A DNA stretch of 7,234 bases, taken from an uncultured Desulfuromonadales bacterium. GTDB lineage: Bacteria; Desulfobacterota; Desulfuromonadia; Desulfuromonadales; Geopsychrobacteraceae. Positions 1-5,834 of the stretch are shown here, one piece after another. The stretch spans positions 1 through 7,234 of the forward strand of contig CALZHQ010000109.1 in NCBI GenBank assembly GCA_945787295.1, in the 5' to 3' direction. Numbering within the stretch: the first letter of the stretch is position 1; each line of letters starts with the position of its first letter. A model generated the notes under the pieces. The model was not told the DNA's origin, searched no databases, and worked only from the letters and a program-made list of their open reading frames with translations. Position numbers and translations under genes: made by a program.

Positions 1-157
1 AGACCATGCCCGCGGCGTCGACGCGGGTCACGCTTCGGCGAGCGCAGAGGGCATCAAATGGCCAGAATTCGTTGCAGGGCTCGACGAGCATGCCCCTTCA
101 CCACCCCCGAGGATCGAGCTTGGTCAGCCGAGGGGTGAGGCTGCGGAACACTCGGAG
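1..157. other. G+C-rich foreign segment, possible end of a mobile element
   Basis: This stretch is about 66% G+C by hand count, against about 49% in the 53 bases that follow (158-210). It begins exactly where the reading frame of the MOSC-like gene loses its family-like sequence, around base 157. A minus-strand frame starting at ATG 91 (MLVEPCNEFWPFDALC...) stays open to the left edge for 30 codons and could be the start of a gene inside the inserted DNA. I do not recognise it, and I can name no insertion-sequence family. No inverted-repeat pair or target duplication can be tested because only one end is in the window. A chromosomal rearrangement or an assembly join would look the same. Confidence 0.4.
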
Positions 158-190
158 CGAGATATTGACTGCAACGACTTGTGCAGACAT
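98..190 (-). pseudogene. Broken start of a MOSC-domain (molybdenum cofactor) gene
   Basis: An ATG at 190 is preceded on the minus strand by a strong ribosome-binding site (GGAGAGGAG, about 198-206). It opens a frame reading MSAQVVAVNIS and then LRVFRSLTPRLTKLDPRGW before a TGA at 98-100, 30 residues in all. The opening V-x-A-V-x-I-S is how many MOSC-domain proteins begin. Such proteins bind or transfer sulfur around the molybdenum cofactor, and in related anaerobes they often lie directly after moaA. After the serine codon at 158-160 the family-like sequence stops and base composition jumps, so the gene appears cut by foreign DNA. The assignment rests on only 11 residues plus the gene neighbourhood. 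An unrelated small ORF is possible. Confidence 0.45.
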
Positions 191-217
191 CTCTCATCTC
201 CTCTCCAGTCTCACTAA

Positions 218-1210
218 CTAGCCGCCAATACGCGCCATGGTGAAAGCGGTGTGTTCAGTCGATTCCTCGCTCATACCATGCATCTCCGGCTTATTCTCCA
301 CCAGCTGCAGCAGCGCGTGCTGGATGTCGCCGGCATCTCCCCCTGCCAATAGAGGCCGCAGATCGTATTCCGCATCAGCAAATAGACAGTTGCGCACTTT
401 GCCCGACGCGGTAATGCGGATCCGGTTGCAGCCCTGGCAAAAGTGTCCGGACAGCGCCGTGATCACTCCGATCGTTCCTTGAGCGCTGGCGATTTTGTAT
501 TCCCTGGCCGGTCCGGCCAACTCGCCGCGAACCACCGGTGTAAAAGCAAACACCTCGGCAATCCGCTCCAGAATCTCTTCGCCGGGCATCACCAGCGACT
601 GCCAGCTTTCTTCTTTGATCGCCGGCATATATTCGATAAAGCGGACTGAGCAGTTTTTCTCCAGAGTCATGGCGGCAAAATCGACTAACTCTGCGTCGTT
701 GACACCACGCATCACCACCATGTTGATTTTAATCGGCAAACCGACTTGCTCTGCGATAGTAATTCCATCCAGAACCTTGCTCAGCTCATCGCGCCGGGTC
801 ACCTTTGCAAACACCTCAGGACGTAGCGAATCCAGACTGATATTCAGCCGCTGCACCCCGGCTTGCTTCAATGCGGCAGCCATCTCTGGCAGTTTGAGGC
901 CATTGGTTGTCAGCACCAATTGCTTTAAGCCAGGAATCTGCGATAGCTGATCGAGAAAATCGATGATCCCTTTGCGCACCAACGGCTCTCCTCCGGTGAC
1001 CCGGATCTTCTCAATCCCAAGTGCAACAGCCGCTTCGGCCAGTAGATATAACTGCTCATAACTGAGAACCTGCTGATGGTCCAGCTTGGAAACTCCGGAT
1101 TCCGGCATACAGTAGCGACAGCGCATGTTACAGCGGTCGGTCACCGAGAGACGAAGGTAGTTGATTTTTCGTCCAAAATTGTCCTTTAACAACATAACAG
1201 CACCACTCAT
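218..1210 (-). CDS. moaA: GTP 3',8-cyclase MoaA (molybdenum cofactor biosynthesis)
   Basis: Radical-SAM enzyme that rearranges GTP to 3',8-cyclo-7,8-dihydro-GTP, the first step of molybdopterin synthesis, in the cytoplasm. The 330-residue length is usual. The N-terminal cluster binding S-adenosylmethionine is Cys27, Cys31 and Cys34 (CNMRCRYC), with the GGEP motif at 73-76. The C-terminal GTP-binding cluster is Cys258, Cys261 and Cys275 (CQGCNRIRIT ... C). The protein ends in the Gly-Gly tail needed for activity in the family. The start is uncertain. ATG 1210 has a poor ribosome-binding site, while Met6 (ATG at 1195) gives MLLKDNFGRKINYLRLS, closer to the usual family start. It lies 9 bases after the sigma-54 regulator and may be read from that operon, its own promoter, or both. 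The downstream MOSC-like partner is broken. Confidence 0.96.
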   Translation of the reverse strand: MSGAVMLLKDNFGRKINYLRLSVTDRCNMRCRYCMPESGVSKLDHQQVLSYEQLYLLAEAAVALGIEKIRVTGGEPLVRKGIIDFLDQLSQIPGLKQLVLTTNGLKLPEMAAALKQAGVQRLNISLDSLRPEVFAKVTRRDELSKVLDGITIAEQVGLPIKINMVVMRGVNDAELVDFAAMTLEKNCSVRFIEYMPAIKEESWQSLVMPGEEILERIAEVFAFTPVVRGELAGPAREYKIASAQGTIGVITALSGHFCQGCNRIRITASGKVRNCLFADAEYDLRPLLAGGDAGDIQHALLQLVENKPEMHGMSEESTEHTAFTMARIGG

Positions 1211-1219
1211 GAGAACCGG

Positions 1220-2578
1220 CTAGCAGCCCAGTTCATACCTATCTAGTTTTGTATAGAGGGTTTTGCGGTCGATCTCCAGAATCTTCGCCGCCTGACTCTT
1301 GTTCCCCTCAACCGCTGCGAGAACCTTGCCAATGTGGTCCTTCTCAACCATCCAAAGTGGCACATTGTCTGGCTGAGCGTTGCCATTCCCCCGCGTCGGC
1401 AAGGGGATCTTGGGGGCAGAAAATGGTAACAGATCAGCGGAGATGATCGGTTCCGACGCAAGAATACAGGCCCGACGGATGGTATTTTTCAGTTCGCGGA
1501 CATTGCCTGGCCACTGGTAAAGTTTCATTGCCGCGAGCGCCTCATCTGTGATGTCCCAGGTTTCTCCGTTATGATTCGGGCTATCTTTCAAAAAATGCAT
1601 GGCCAATGGCAGGATATCATCCTGACGTTCACGTAATGGTGGAAGAACGATCGGTAACAGGTTGATCCGGTGAAAGAAATCCTCTCGAAAATCTCCACGG
1701 TCGACACAGTCCTGAAGTATCTTGTTCGAGGCAAACACAAAACGCACATCAACACTGATATCGCGACTGCCGCCCAGGCGCCGGAAGACTCCGGTTTCCA
1801 GGATACGGAGCAATTTCACTTGCACATCCAGCGACATCTCCGAAACTTCATCCATAAACAGGGTGCCGTTGTCGGCTAGCTCGAACAGGCCGGCCCGGGC
1901 TTTGTTGGCGCTGGTAAACGCACCCTGCATATGGCCAAAAAGTTCACTTTCGGCAGTGTTCGCATCAAGGCGGCCACAGTTGACCGTGACAAAGGGCTTG
2001 TCCTTTCGCCGACTGGCGTCATGAACTGCCCTGGCAGCCAACTCCTTCCCGGTACCGCTTTCGCCGAATATCAGCACATGCTCATCGGTTGCGCCCCAGC
2101 GATTCACCGTTGCCAGGACCTTACGAATCTCTTCACTGCGGCCGACCACCTTGTGATCATCCATTTTTTCCATTTCGAGGCGCAGATTGATATTTTCCCG
2201 CCGCAGTCGATTCTTTTCGCTCGCCTTGTCAATAACCAGCTCCAGTTCATCGAGCTTGACCGGCTTGGTCAGGTAATCGTAAGCACCGAGTTTGATACAT
2301 TTAACCGCCGTCTCTATATCGCCGTGGCCGGTAAACATGATTATTTCCGGGATATTCGAGTGTTCACGCATCCTTTCAAGAGCTTCAACGCCACCCATTT
2401 CCGGCATTTTCACATCCAGCAGGACAACCCCGAAACACTCTTCGGCGAATCGTTCCACGCCCGCTCGGCCGTTTTCGGCAACCTGCACCTGGTATCCGCC
2501 GCGAGACAGTTCCGCTTCAAGCAACTCACGTAACGGCGCCTCATCTTCAACGATGAGTATTTTCGCTTTTTTATCCAT
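1220..2578 (-). CDS. NtrC-family sigma-54-dependent response regulator
   Basis: Two-component transcription activator of 452 residues with the full NtrC layout. The receiver domain is at about 5-120: acidic pair Glu11/Asp12, phosphate-accepting Asp55 in LLDVKMPE, Thr83, Lys105. The AAA+ domain is at about 140-385: Walker A GESGTGKE 172-179, Walker B with Asp243-Glu244, arginine-finger region 298-304, and sensor II WPGNVREL 356-363. A Fis-type helix-turn-helix follows at about 415-447 (NKSQAAKILEIDRKTLY). Phosphorylation should let it form a ring and open sigma-54 promoters by ATP hydrolysis. The sigma-54-contacting loop reads GAFTSA (219-224) rather than GAFTGA. The start overlaps the kinase stop as TGATG. 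Likely targets are the two sigma-54 promoters in the divergent region 4953-5513, including its own operon; this is inference. Confidence 0.95.
   Translation of the reverse strand: MDKKAKILIVEDEAPLRELLEAELSRGGYQVQVAENGRAGVERFAEECFGVVLLDVKMPEMGGVEALERMREHSNIPEIIMFTGHGDIETAVKCIKLGAYDYLTKPVKLDELELVIDKASEKNRLRRENINLRLEMEKMDDHKVVGRSEEIRKVLATVNRWGATDEHVLIFGESGTGKELAARAVHDASRRKDKPFVTVNCGRLDANTAESELFGHMQGAFTSANKARAGLFELADNGTLFMDEVSEMSLDVQVKLLRILETGVFRRLGGSRDISVDVRFVFASNKILQDCVDRGDFREDFFHRINLLPIVLPPLRERQDDILPLAMHFLKDSPNHNGETWDITDEALAAMKLYQWPGNVRELKNTIRRACILASEPIISADLLPFSAPKIPLPTRGNGNAQPDNVPLWMVEKDHIGKVLAAVEGNKSQAAKILEIDRKTLYTKLDRYELGC
1907..1924 (-). other. GAFTSA variant of the sigma-54 contact loop
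   Basis: These codons encode residues 219-224 of the response regulator and read Gly-Ala-Phe-Thr-Ser-Ala. The family consensus is GAFTGA, the L1 loop that touches sigma-54. The threonine that makes the key contact is kept. The fifth position is serine (AGC, 1910-1912). Walker A, Walker B and arginine-finger motifs are intact, so the protein is probably still active. Confidence 0.9.
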
Positions 2579-3792
2579 CAGACCGCCTGACTTTCCGGAA
2601 GATTAACGGTAAATTCTGTTCCCTCACCGACCCTGCTGTGTACTTCAATCACTCCCTGGTGCTTCTCAACGATATCATAAGTCACAGCCAGACCGAGCCC
2701 CTGCCCCTTGCCGACAACCTTGGTGGTAAAAAATGGTGTCCAGATCTGATCCAGCATATCAGGATCGATCCCGGTGCCGGTATCGATAATCCTGGCCACG
2801 ATTCCAGTATCTGTCGGCGCTGTCTCTATGGTGACAACACCGCCATTCTCAATCGCCTGTATTGCATTTAAGATCAGGTTCAAAAAAACCTGTCGCAACG
2901 CACTTGCATCGCCCTTCACGGGTGGCAGCGGGACAAACAGGTCTTCGCACAGAGTAATGCCTGCATCCCGCCCCTGGTGGCGGACAAGCTCTAAAACCTC
3001 ACCGATAATCTGGTTGATATCGACCACCCCGAACTCTCCGTCCGATTTGCGACTGAAGCTCAGCAGGTTATCGATGATCCCCTTGCAGCGATACACCTCG
3101 CGAACAATAACCTCCAGATACTTGGGAAAATCGAGCAGTCGCTGATCACCCGCCAGACCGGGGTCTTCCAGAAAACGTCGTTGCAGGGCTTCTGCATAGC
3201 CTGCCACCGAAGTCATTGGGTTATTGATTTCATGAGCAACCCCGGCAGCAAGAACACCGATACTCGTCAGTTTGTCCGCCTGTAACAACTGTAGCTCTTG
3301 ATTTCTTCTTTCGGTGACGTCACGAATAAAAACCAAGGCCCTGTTCCCTCCAACCGGGTCAACAATCGGAGTCGCGATAACATCGTAGTAAAGATTGCGC
3401 CCATTGCTGTTCTGAGGTCCGGAAAAGGAGAGCTGCGCACTCGCCCCCTTTAATGCTCTGCCAACCGGACAGTCGCATGCTGATGCAGAATTATCGCGAT
3501 GGAAGAGTGCTCGACAGCTTTTACCGATCAATGTTTCCCTGGGGAAAAATTTCGGGCAGACATGATTTCGATGTTGTACCAATCCTTTATTGTCATAGAT
3601 CACAACCGCGTCGCTGATTGCATCAAAAACCGCCTGCAACTCAGTCTTCTTGGTTCTCAGACCAAGGTTTGCAGCCTCAAGTTCCTGGATTTTCTGCTTT
3701 ACTTCACCATAATAGCCAATTTTGGAGCTTTCAATTCCAAGCAGAGTATCCAGGAATTGTTCTTCTAGATGCGTGCGGGTGACTTTTTCCAT
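2578..3792 (-). CDS. Cytoplasmic PAS-domain sensor histidine kinase
   Basis: Sensor kinase of 404 residues and presumed partner of the adjacent response regulator. A short coiled-coil-like N-terminus (about 28-55) leads into a PAS domain (about 52-162). A HisKA domain follows with H-box AGVAHEINNP, phospho-acceptor His187. The HATPase domain has N-box NLILNAIQAI (305-314, Asn309), G1 DTGTGI (337-342), F-box PFFTTK (353-358) and G2 GKGQGLGL (361-368). There are no membrane segments or signal peptide, so it should sense a cytoplasmic signal. The PAS domain carries Cys79, Cys93, His98, Cys106 and Cys108, a C-x4-H-x7-C-x-C pattern. Similar Cys/His-rich inserts occur in other PAS kinases and could bind metal or respond to redox (inference). 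Its start shares one base with the dehydrogenase stop, and its stop shares one base with the regulator start, indicating translational coupling. Confidence 0.94.
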   Translation of the reverse strand: MEKVTRTHLEEQFLDTLLGIESSKIGYYGEVKQKIQELEAANLGLRTKKTELQAVFDAISDAVVIYDNKGLVQHRNHVCPKFFPRETLIGKSCRALFHRDNSASACDCPVGRALKGASAQLSFSGPQNSNGRNLYYDVIATPIVDPVGGNRALVFIRDVTERRNQELQLLQADKLTSIGVLAAGVAHEINNPMTSVAGYAEALQRRFLEDPGLAGDQRLLDFPKYLEVIVREVYRCKGIIDNLLSFSRKSDGEFGVVDINQIIGEVLELVRHQGRDAGITLCEDLFVPLPPVKGDASALRQVFLNLILNAIQAIENGGVVTIETAPTDTGIVARIIDTGTGIDPDMLDQIWTPFFTTKVVGKGQGLGLAVTYDIVEKHQGVIEVHSRVGEGTEFTVNLPESQAV

Positions 3793-4952
3793 CAGAAAGA
3801 TCTCTTCAAGATGCCGAGTAAATCCTCTTCATCGGTCTGGCGCGGTGAGGTCAACACGCAGACATCCTGCAGCGCTTTTGCGGCCAGATCGGGAAGATCT
3901 TCTTCACGAACTCCAAGTTTTCTCAGTCCCCTCGGGGTATTTCCTGCATCAAGCAGGGTATCTATCGTCTCCAGGGCCATCTCCTTGGCATACTTTTCAT
4001 TCCCGGCCGGGGCGTGCCCAAGGGCCGCGGCAAAACCGGAAATCTTTCTCTCGACAACCGGAAAATCATATTGCAGGACCTCTGGCAACAAGGCCGCATT
4101 GACCTGTCCGTGATTGGCATCATAAAGCCCACCGATCGGATGGGAGAGAGCATGACCGATACCGAGCAGCGCATTGGAAAAAGCCATACCAGCATGCAGA
4201 CTGGCCCGCGACAAAGCCTCCATATCTTCGGCGCGCCGCTCCTTTACCGCTTTGGCCATACTGTTGGCCAGCAAATCGAGAGCCTGTAGCGCATTAACAT
4301 CGGTCAACGATGAAGCGGCGATGGAAAAGTAGGCTTCTACCGCATGAGACAACGCATCAATAGCGGTGCTGCCGACATGCTCATCAGGCAGAGTTTCCAA
4401 GGTGTCCGGATCGGTCAGGCTGATATCGGGAGCAACGCAGCGACTCATGATGGTGAATTTACACATGGCCTCGGTGTCGTTTACAACTGCGAATTGCGAC
4501 ACGTCGGAACCGGTTCCACAGGTCGTCGGGCAAAGGACCAGCGGTGGCAAAGGGCGATGTATCTGATCGTTTCCACGGTAATCCTGAATCCGACCACCAT
4601 TAGCTCCGAGGATCGCAATCCCCTTGGCTGCGTCCATGGCGCTGCCACCACCAAGTCCGACGATAACGTCAGCCCCTTGGGCAACATATTCCCGGAAACC
4701 TGCCTCGATTTCGTGGTCTTTCGGGTTTGGGGTGATCTGATCAAAATACACAAAGGCCAAACCGGCATCGAGCAGACTTTTCATGACCCGGTCTACCCAC
4801 CCGGCCCTGAATAAGCCATCATCACTGACCAGGAAAACCTTTTTACCACCGAGTCGTTTCGCACAAGATCCGACCTGAGACAGTAGCCCTCGGCCGAAAA
4901 TTATTTCGGGAACTTCAAATTTACAGTGCTGACTTGGGTGATCAAGACCCAT
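3792..4952 (-). CDS. Iron-containing (group III) alcohol dehydrogenase
   Basis: NAD(P)-dependent dehydrogenase of the Fe-ADH family (FucO/DhaT/EutG relatives), interconverting a primary alcohol or diol and its aldehyde in the cytoplasm. From ATG 4952 it has 386 residues, the usual family length. The nucleotide-binding glycine motif is GLGGGSAMDAAKG (99-111), followed by CPTTCGTGSDVS (141-152). The metal ligands are Asp199, His203, His267 and His281, with the same spacing as in FucO, inside IDALSHAVEAY and GIGHALSHP...NHG. A longer frame starts at ATG 5006, but it has no ribosome-binding site and adds 18 non-family residues. ATG 4952 has GGAGGA six bases upstream. It is first gene of the operon, coupled to the kinase by TGATG, and preceded by a sigma-54 promoter. 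The substrate cannot be told from sequence. Confidence 0.94.
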   Translation of the reverse strand: MGLDHPSQHCKFEVPEIIFGRGLLSQVGSCAKRLGGKKVFLVSDDGLFRAGWVDRVMKSLLDAGLAFVYFDQITPNPKDHEIEAGFREYVAQGADVIVGLGGGSAMDAAKGIAILGANGGRIQDYRGNDQIHRPLPPLVLCPTTCGTGSDVSQFAVVNDTEAMCKFTIMSRCVAPDISLTDPDTLETLPDEHVGSTAIDALSHAVEAYFSIAASSLTDVNALQALDLLANSMAKAVKERRAEDMEALSRASLHAGMAFSNALLGIGHALSHPIGGLYDANHGQVNAALLPEVLQYDFPVVERKISGFAAALGHAPAGNEKYAKEMALETIDTLLDAGNTPRGLRKLGVREEDLPDLAAKALQDVCVLTSPRQTDEEDLLGILKRSF

Positions 4953-4958
4953 CTGGTG

Positions 4959-4964
4959 TCCTCC
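4959..4964 (-). promoter_or_regulatory. Ribosome-binding site that fixes the dehydrogenase start
   Basis: Minus-strand GGAGGA ends six bases before ATG 4952. The upstream in-frame ATG at 5006 has no comparable site, so translation most likely begins at 4952. Confidence 0.8.
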
Positions 4965-5018
4965 AACTCTGCGACTCGTCCTGACCGGCAGCCAAAACAA
5001 GCACATGAGAAATTCGTC

Positions 5019-5078
5019 TTAAAACGCTGTCTTACAAACCTAGCAATTCCTGTGCCGCAGCCCGAACAAGCGTTTTAA
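5019..5078. repeat. 10-base inverted repeat bracketing the minus-strand sigma-54 promoter
   Basis: TTAAAACGCT (5019-5028) and AGCGTTTTAA (5069-5078) are perfect inverted copies separated by 40 bases. The sigma-54 promoter (5042-5057) lies at the centre. Relative to the predicted start at 5031, the arms sit at +4 to +13 and -38 to -47. One arm lies upstream of transcription, so an RNA hairpin from this promoter is excluded. A protein-binding pair such as an operator is the simpler reading. Confidence 0.6.
5042..5057 (-). promoter_or_regulatory. Sigma-54 promoter of the dehydrogenase/kinase/regulator operon
   Basis: On the minus strand the sequence is CGGCACAGGAATTGCT. Against the -24/-12 consensus TGGCAC-N5-TTGCW it differs only in the first base. 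The invariant GG and GC are at the required spacing (complements of 5055-5056 and 5043-5044). Transcription would start near 5031, about 79 bases before the preferred ATG at 4952. The operon encodes a sigma-54 activator, which supports autoregulation (inference). Confidence 0.78.
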
Positions 5079-5100
5079 AAAGTTACTAGCGCCAATCTTA

Positions 5101-5140
5101 TCTACACTCAACACACTTAAGAAAATCTCCACAGTGTAGA
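5101..5140. repeat. 8-base inverted repeat, candidate activator site
   Basis: TCTACACT (5101-5108) and AGTGTAGA (5133-5140) are perfect inverted copies, 32 bases from start to start, close to three DNA turns. For the minus-strand start near 5031 they lie at about -70 to -109, where enhancer sites of NtrC-type activators are commonly found. The right arm overlaps a second small dyad, GTAG-AATA-CTAC (5136-5147 region). The regulatory role is inference. Confidence 0.4.
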
Positions 5141-5289
5141 ATACTACCCCACTTGCATAGAAATCACTCAAAATAGAGATTTGCCAACCTCTCTGCACAC
5201 ACCTATCATAGCACCGCGATAAACTGAATTATCATTTAATAACAGTTGCTTAGAAAATATGACAAAAATCAATAGCTACCGTCTCTATC

Positions 5290-5396
5290 AATATCAAACA
5301 TGACAAGTAAACCATAGATCCCTTCATCTCACTCCATCCGTCTATCCTTTTTCTCTACAAAATCCAGCAAATAGGACTCCTTAAAATATCAACATG
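5290..5396 (+). repeat. Near-identical direct repeat upstream of the plus-strand sigma-54 promoter
   Basis: AATATCAAACATG (5290-5302) recurs as AATATCAACATG (5385-5396), differing by one inserted A. The copies start 95 bases apart, near nine helical turns, and lie at about -153 and -58 from the predicted start at 5449. They could be activator-binding sites, but chance similarity in A+T-rich DNA is not excluded. Confidence 0.3.
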
Positions 5397-5403
5397 TCCC
5401 GAA

Positions 5404-5416
5404 ATAACAGCGTTAT
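5404..5416. repeat. Small palindrome just upstream of the -24 element
   Basis: ATAAC and GTTAT form a perfect 5-base dyad around AGC, ending seven bases before the -24 GG of the plus-strand sigma-54 promoter. It could be an operator half-site pair. It is short enough to arise by chance. Confidence 0.25.
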
Positions 5417-5422
5417 AAGGCT

Positions 5423-5438
5423 TGGCATTCAGGTTGCA
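5423..5438 (+). promoter_or_regulatory. Sigma-54 promoter of the DUF4242/channel/porin operon
   Basis: The sequence TGGCATTCAGGTTGCA matches the -24/-12 consensus TGGCAC-N5-TTGCW except for one base. GG is at 5424-5425 and GC at 5436-5437, the invariant spacing. Transcription should begin near 5449, about 65 bases before ATG 5514. With the oppositely facing sigma-54 promoter at 5042-5057 it suggests that the neighbouring NtrC-type regulator controls both directions (inference). Confidence 0.8.
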
Positions 5439-5472
5439 CTAGTTGCCACCCGTCACCAAGGAAAGCTCAAAA

Positions 5473-5514
5473 ATGATCAATTCTTATCAAATTTATGTTG
5501 GAAGGAGTGAGTGA
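5473..5514 (+). CDS. Possible 13-residue leader peptide before the DUF4242 gene
   Basis: ATG 5473 opens MINSYQIYVGRSE and ends in a TGA at 5512-5514. The last base of that stop is the first base of the DUF4242 ATG, the same TGATG junction used between the dehydrogenase, kinase and regulator genes. AAGGA (5458-5462) lies ten bases upstream as a plausible ribosome-binding site, and the ORF falls within the predicted transcript from 5449. Its codons cover the ribosome-binding site of the next gene, so translating it could couple or modulate DUF4242 expression. There is no run of a single amino acid as in classical attenuators. It may be fortuitous. Confidence 0.3.
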   Translation: MINSYQIYVGRSE

Positions 5515-5786
5515 TGCCGAAATTTATCATTGAACGTGACATACCGCAGGCGGGGAATCTCTCCCCGGGAGAACTTCAATCGATCTCGCAAAAATCCTGC
5601 GATGTCCTCCAGGGCATGGGGCCGAAAATTCAATGGGTTCAGAGCTATGTCACTGCAGATAAGATTTACTGTATCTACATCGCCCCCAATGAAGCGGCGG
5701 TGAAAGAACATGCGCAGCAGGGTGGCTTTCCGGCCAACAGTGTTGCCGCGATCACCACGATCATCGACCCGACAACAGCAGAATAA
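5514..5786 (+). CDS. DUF4242 (SCO4226-like, nickel-binding-type) small protein
   Basis: Ninety-residue cytoplasmic protein with the DUF4242 pattern: a first strand (MPKFIIERDIP), then IQWVQSYVTADKIYCIYIAP (39-58) and EHAQQGGFPANSV (65-77), with a hydrophobic final strand ending in a DP near the C-terminus. The founding structure, SCO4226 of Streptomyces, is a ferredoxin-like fold that binds nickel. Whether this copy does is unknown. Cys53 and His66 are possible ligands. ATG 5514 is chosen because GGAAGGAG (5500-5507) lies six bases upstream. GTG 5511, directly before it, would sit too close. It is first gene after the plus-strand sigma-54 promoter and precedes the channel gene by 48 bases. 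Its role in the operon is not known; a metal-handling or small-ligand-binding accessory is a guess. Confidence 0.85.
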   Translation: MPKFIIERDIPQAGNLSPGELQSISQKSCDVLQGMGPKIQWVQSYVTADKIYCIYIAPNEAAVKEHAQQGGFPANSVAAITTIIDPTTAE

Positions 5787-5792
5787 ATTCTA

Positions 5793-5817
5793 TTCCCGTG
5801 GCTTAAGCCGTCGGGAA
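5793..5817 (+). other. Hairpin between the DUF4242 and channel genes
   Basis: TTCCCG (5793-5798) pairs with CGGGAA (5812-5817), enclosing the palindrome GGCTTAAGCC (5800-5809). No T-run follows, so it is not a standard intrinsic terminator. It ends six bases before the ribosome-binding site GGAG (5824-5827) of the next gene. It may adjust mRNA stability or relative expression within the operon. Confidence 0.5.
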
Positions 5818-5834
5818 GGTAATGGAGAATAACA

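Larger units (their letters stand above)
4953..5513. other. Divergent A+T-rich control region
   Basis: About 560 bases separate the minus-strand dehydrogenase operon from the plus-strand DUF4242 operon, with no sizeable gene. I see two oppositely facing sigma-54 promoter matches, a 10-base inverted repeat around the minus-strand one, an 8-base inverted repeat further upstream of it, and a near-identical direct repeat upstream of the plus-strand one. A possible short leader ORF lies before the DUF4242 gene. The stretch from about 5150 to 5285 shows nothing I can name. No convincing sigma-70 promoter or RNA gene was found. Confidence 0.8.

Noticed and set aside
6..221. 71-residue plus-strand ORF at the left end
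   Set aside because: It crosses the composition break and runs into the moaA end on the opposite strand. Its sequence is Arg/Ser-rich and unlike any family I know.
1931..2533. 200-residue plus-strand ORF opposite the response regulator
   Set aside because: It is antisense to a fully motif-supported gene and has no ribosome-binding site or domain-like pattern.
4344..4814. 156-residue plus-strand ORF opposite the dehydrogenase
   Set aside because: It is the antisense shadow of the conserved Fe-ADH catalytic region and has no recognisable family features.
4953..5006. 18-residue N-terminal extension of the dehydrogenase from ATG 5006
   Set aside because: It has no ribosome-binding site, its residues do not resemble the family start, and a strong GGAGGA sits six bases before ATG 4952.
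5205..5213. Extended -10-like TGCTATGAT on the minus strand in the control region
   Set aside because: No -35 partner is found at proper spacing, and such matches are common in A+T-rich DNA.
5271..5490. IHF sites (WATCAA-N4-TTR) near the sigma-54 promoters
   Set aside because: Several ATCAA cores exist, but none I found carries the TTR half at the right spacing.
5793..5817. Intrinsic terminator between DUF4242 and the channel gene
   Set aside because: The stem is good but no T-run follows, and the next ribosome-binding site begins almost at once.
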